49,008 nucleotides of DNA. Origin: Desulfotignum sp. (lineage in GTDB: Bacteria > Desulfobacterota > Desulfobacteria > Desulfobacterales > Desulfobacteraceae). Numbering within the stretch: position 1 is the stretch's first letter; every line of letters begins with the position of its first letter. The stretch is from NCBI GenBank assembly GCA_011390615.1, contig JAABSB010000004.1, forward strand, positions 1 through 49,008. Reading direction: 5' to 3'. Below are positions 48,744-49,008 of the stretch, piece by piece. The translations under genes and the position numbers were made by a program. A model generated the notes under the pieces. The model had not been told where the DNA came from and did no database searches. It was given only the letters and a program-made list of their open reading frames with translations.

Positions 48744-49008
48744 AACAGCAATTACCCCCACCCGGGAAGAAGATTATGCCCAGTGGTACCAGGAAATCAT
48801 CAAGGCATCGGATATGGCGGAAAATTCACCGGTCAGGGGGTGTATGGTCATGAAACCCTGGGGATATGCCATCTGGGAGAACATCATGAACCAAATGGAT
48901 GCCCAATTCAAGAAAACCGGGGTTAAAAATGCCTATTTTCCTTTGTTCATCCCGTTGTCCTACCTGGAAAAAGAAGCCGAACATGTGGATGGGTTTGCCA
49001 AAGAATGC
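48727..49008 (+). CDS. proS: Prolyl-tRNA synthetase, archaeal/eukaryotic type (5' part, cut by window end)
   Basis: The open frame runs from ATG 48727, with GGAGG six bases upstream, to the window edge. It encodes about 94 residues of class II Pro[21 protein letters not shown] and [15 protein letters not shown] match the archaeal/eukaryotic-type (short) form, not the long bacterial E. coli form, which begins 'MRTSQYLLSTLKETP'. The gene is missing from the ORF track because it is truncated by the window. It overlaps the ispG end, so the two are probably co-translated. Confidence 0.88.
   Translation, partial: MGAKNKTAITPTREEDYAQWYQEIIKASDMAENSPVRGCMVMKPWGYAIWENIMNQMDAQFKKTGVKNAYFPLFIPLSYLEKEAEHVDGFAKEC

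Overview
The window looks like chromosome from a strictly anaerobic, sulfate-reducer-like member of the Desulfobacterota (Desulfobacteraceae type). This is an inference from gene content. The supporting genes are a single-chain pyruvate:ferredoxin oxidoreductase, early-cobalt (anaerobic) cobalamin genes (cbiC, cbiA, cbiD), a CbiR-type cobamide hydrolase, a pterin-dependent methyltransferase, an archaeal/eukaryotic-type ProRS, and heavy use of sigma-54 (three enhancer-binding proteins and three good -24/-12 promoters). No rRNA, tRNA, CRISPR array, IS element or intact prophage was seen.

Layout. 1-1160: a decayed-looking patch with a primase-like ORF and an ORF remnant. 1.2-2.8 kb: zinc/manganese-type ABC ATPase and permease with no binding protein beside them. 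3.0-3.8 kb: a sulfotransferase-fold protein. 3.8-7.1 kb (minus): cbiC-cbiA-cbiD; cbiA has no canonical start in front of its P-loop. 7.2-9.1 kb (minus): a coupled cluster of unknown function (4-TM protein, 103-aa protein, ArsA/GET3-like ATPase, 47-aa acidic peptide). 9.2-12.5 kb: cstA behind a near-perfect sigma-54 promoter, divergent from a nucleoside transporter. 12.5-17.1 kb (minus): thioesterase, flavin reductase, tandem DUF1566 protein, pterin methyltransferase and GMC oxidoreductase. 17.3-18.5 kb: an AlaC-like aminotransferase. 18.6-22.1 kb (minus): dnaN-gyrB, overlapping by 4 bp, with palindrome-rich AT-rich DNA upstream. 22.4-23.6 kb: a split RdgC-like pair. 23.9-27.4 kb: PFOR.

27.5-41.7 kb is a regulatory and energy block. 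A sensor kinase and NtrC-type regulator are followed by an interrupted dyad, a sigma-54 promoter, a small HEAT-like protein and a proton-translocating transhydrogenase operon. Its beta subunit carries two tandem copies of the nucleotide-binding domain III. In both copies the Lys-Arg-Ser motif that normally grips the NADP 2'-phosphate is replaced by Asn-(Leu/Phe)-Asp. This is the best candidate for an undescribed system in the window. Then come an M23 peptidase with a His-to-Cys metal-ligand change, a MaoC hydratase, and a second module: twin operator, sigma-54 promoter, twin-Cys-motif protein, soluble kinase and regulator. A NifA-like regulator and a DUF2892 protein follow on the minus strand.

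42.3-47.5 kb (plus): an overlapping late-cobalamin operon, cobU - radical SAM - cobS - cobD - cbiB - cbiR. 47.6-49.0 kb: ispG and the 5' part of proS, cut by the window edge.
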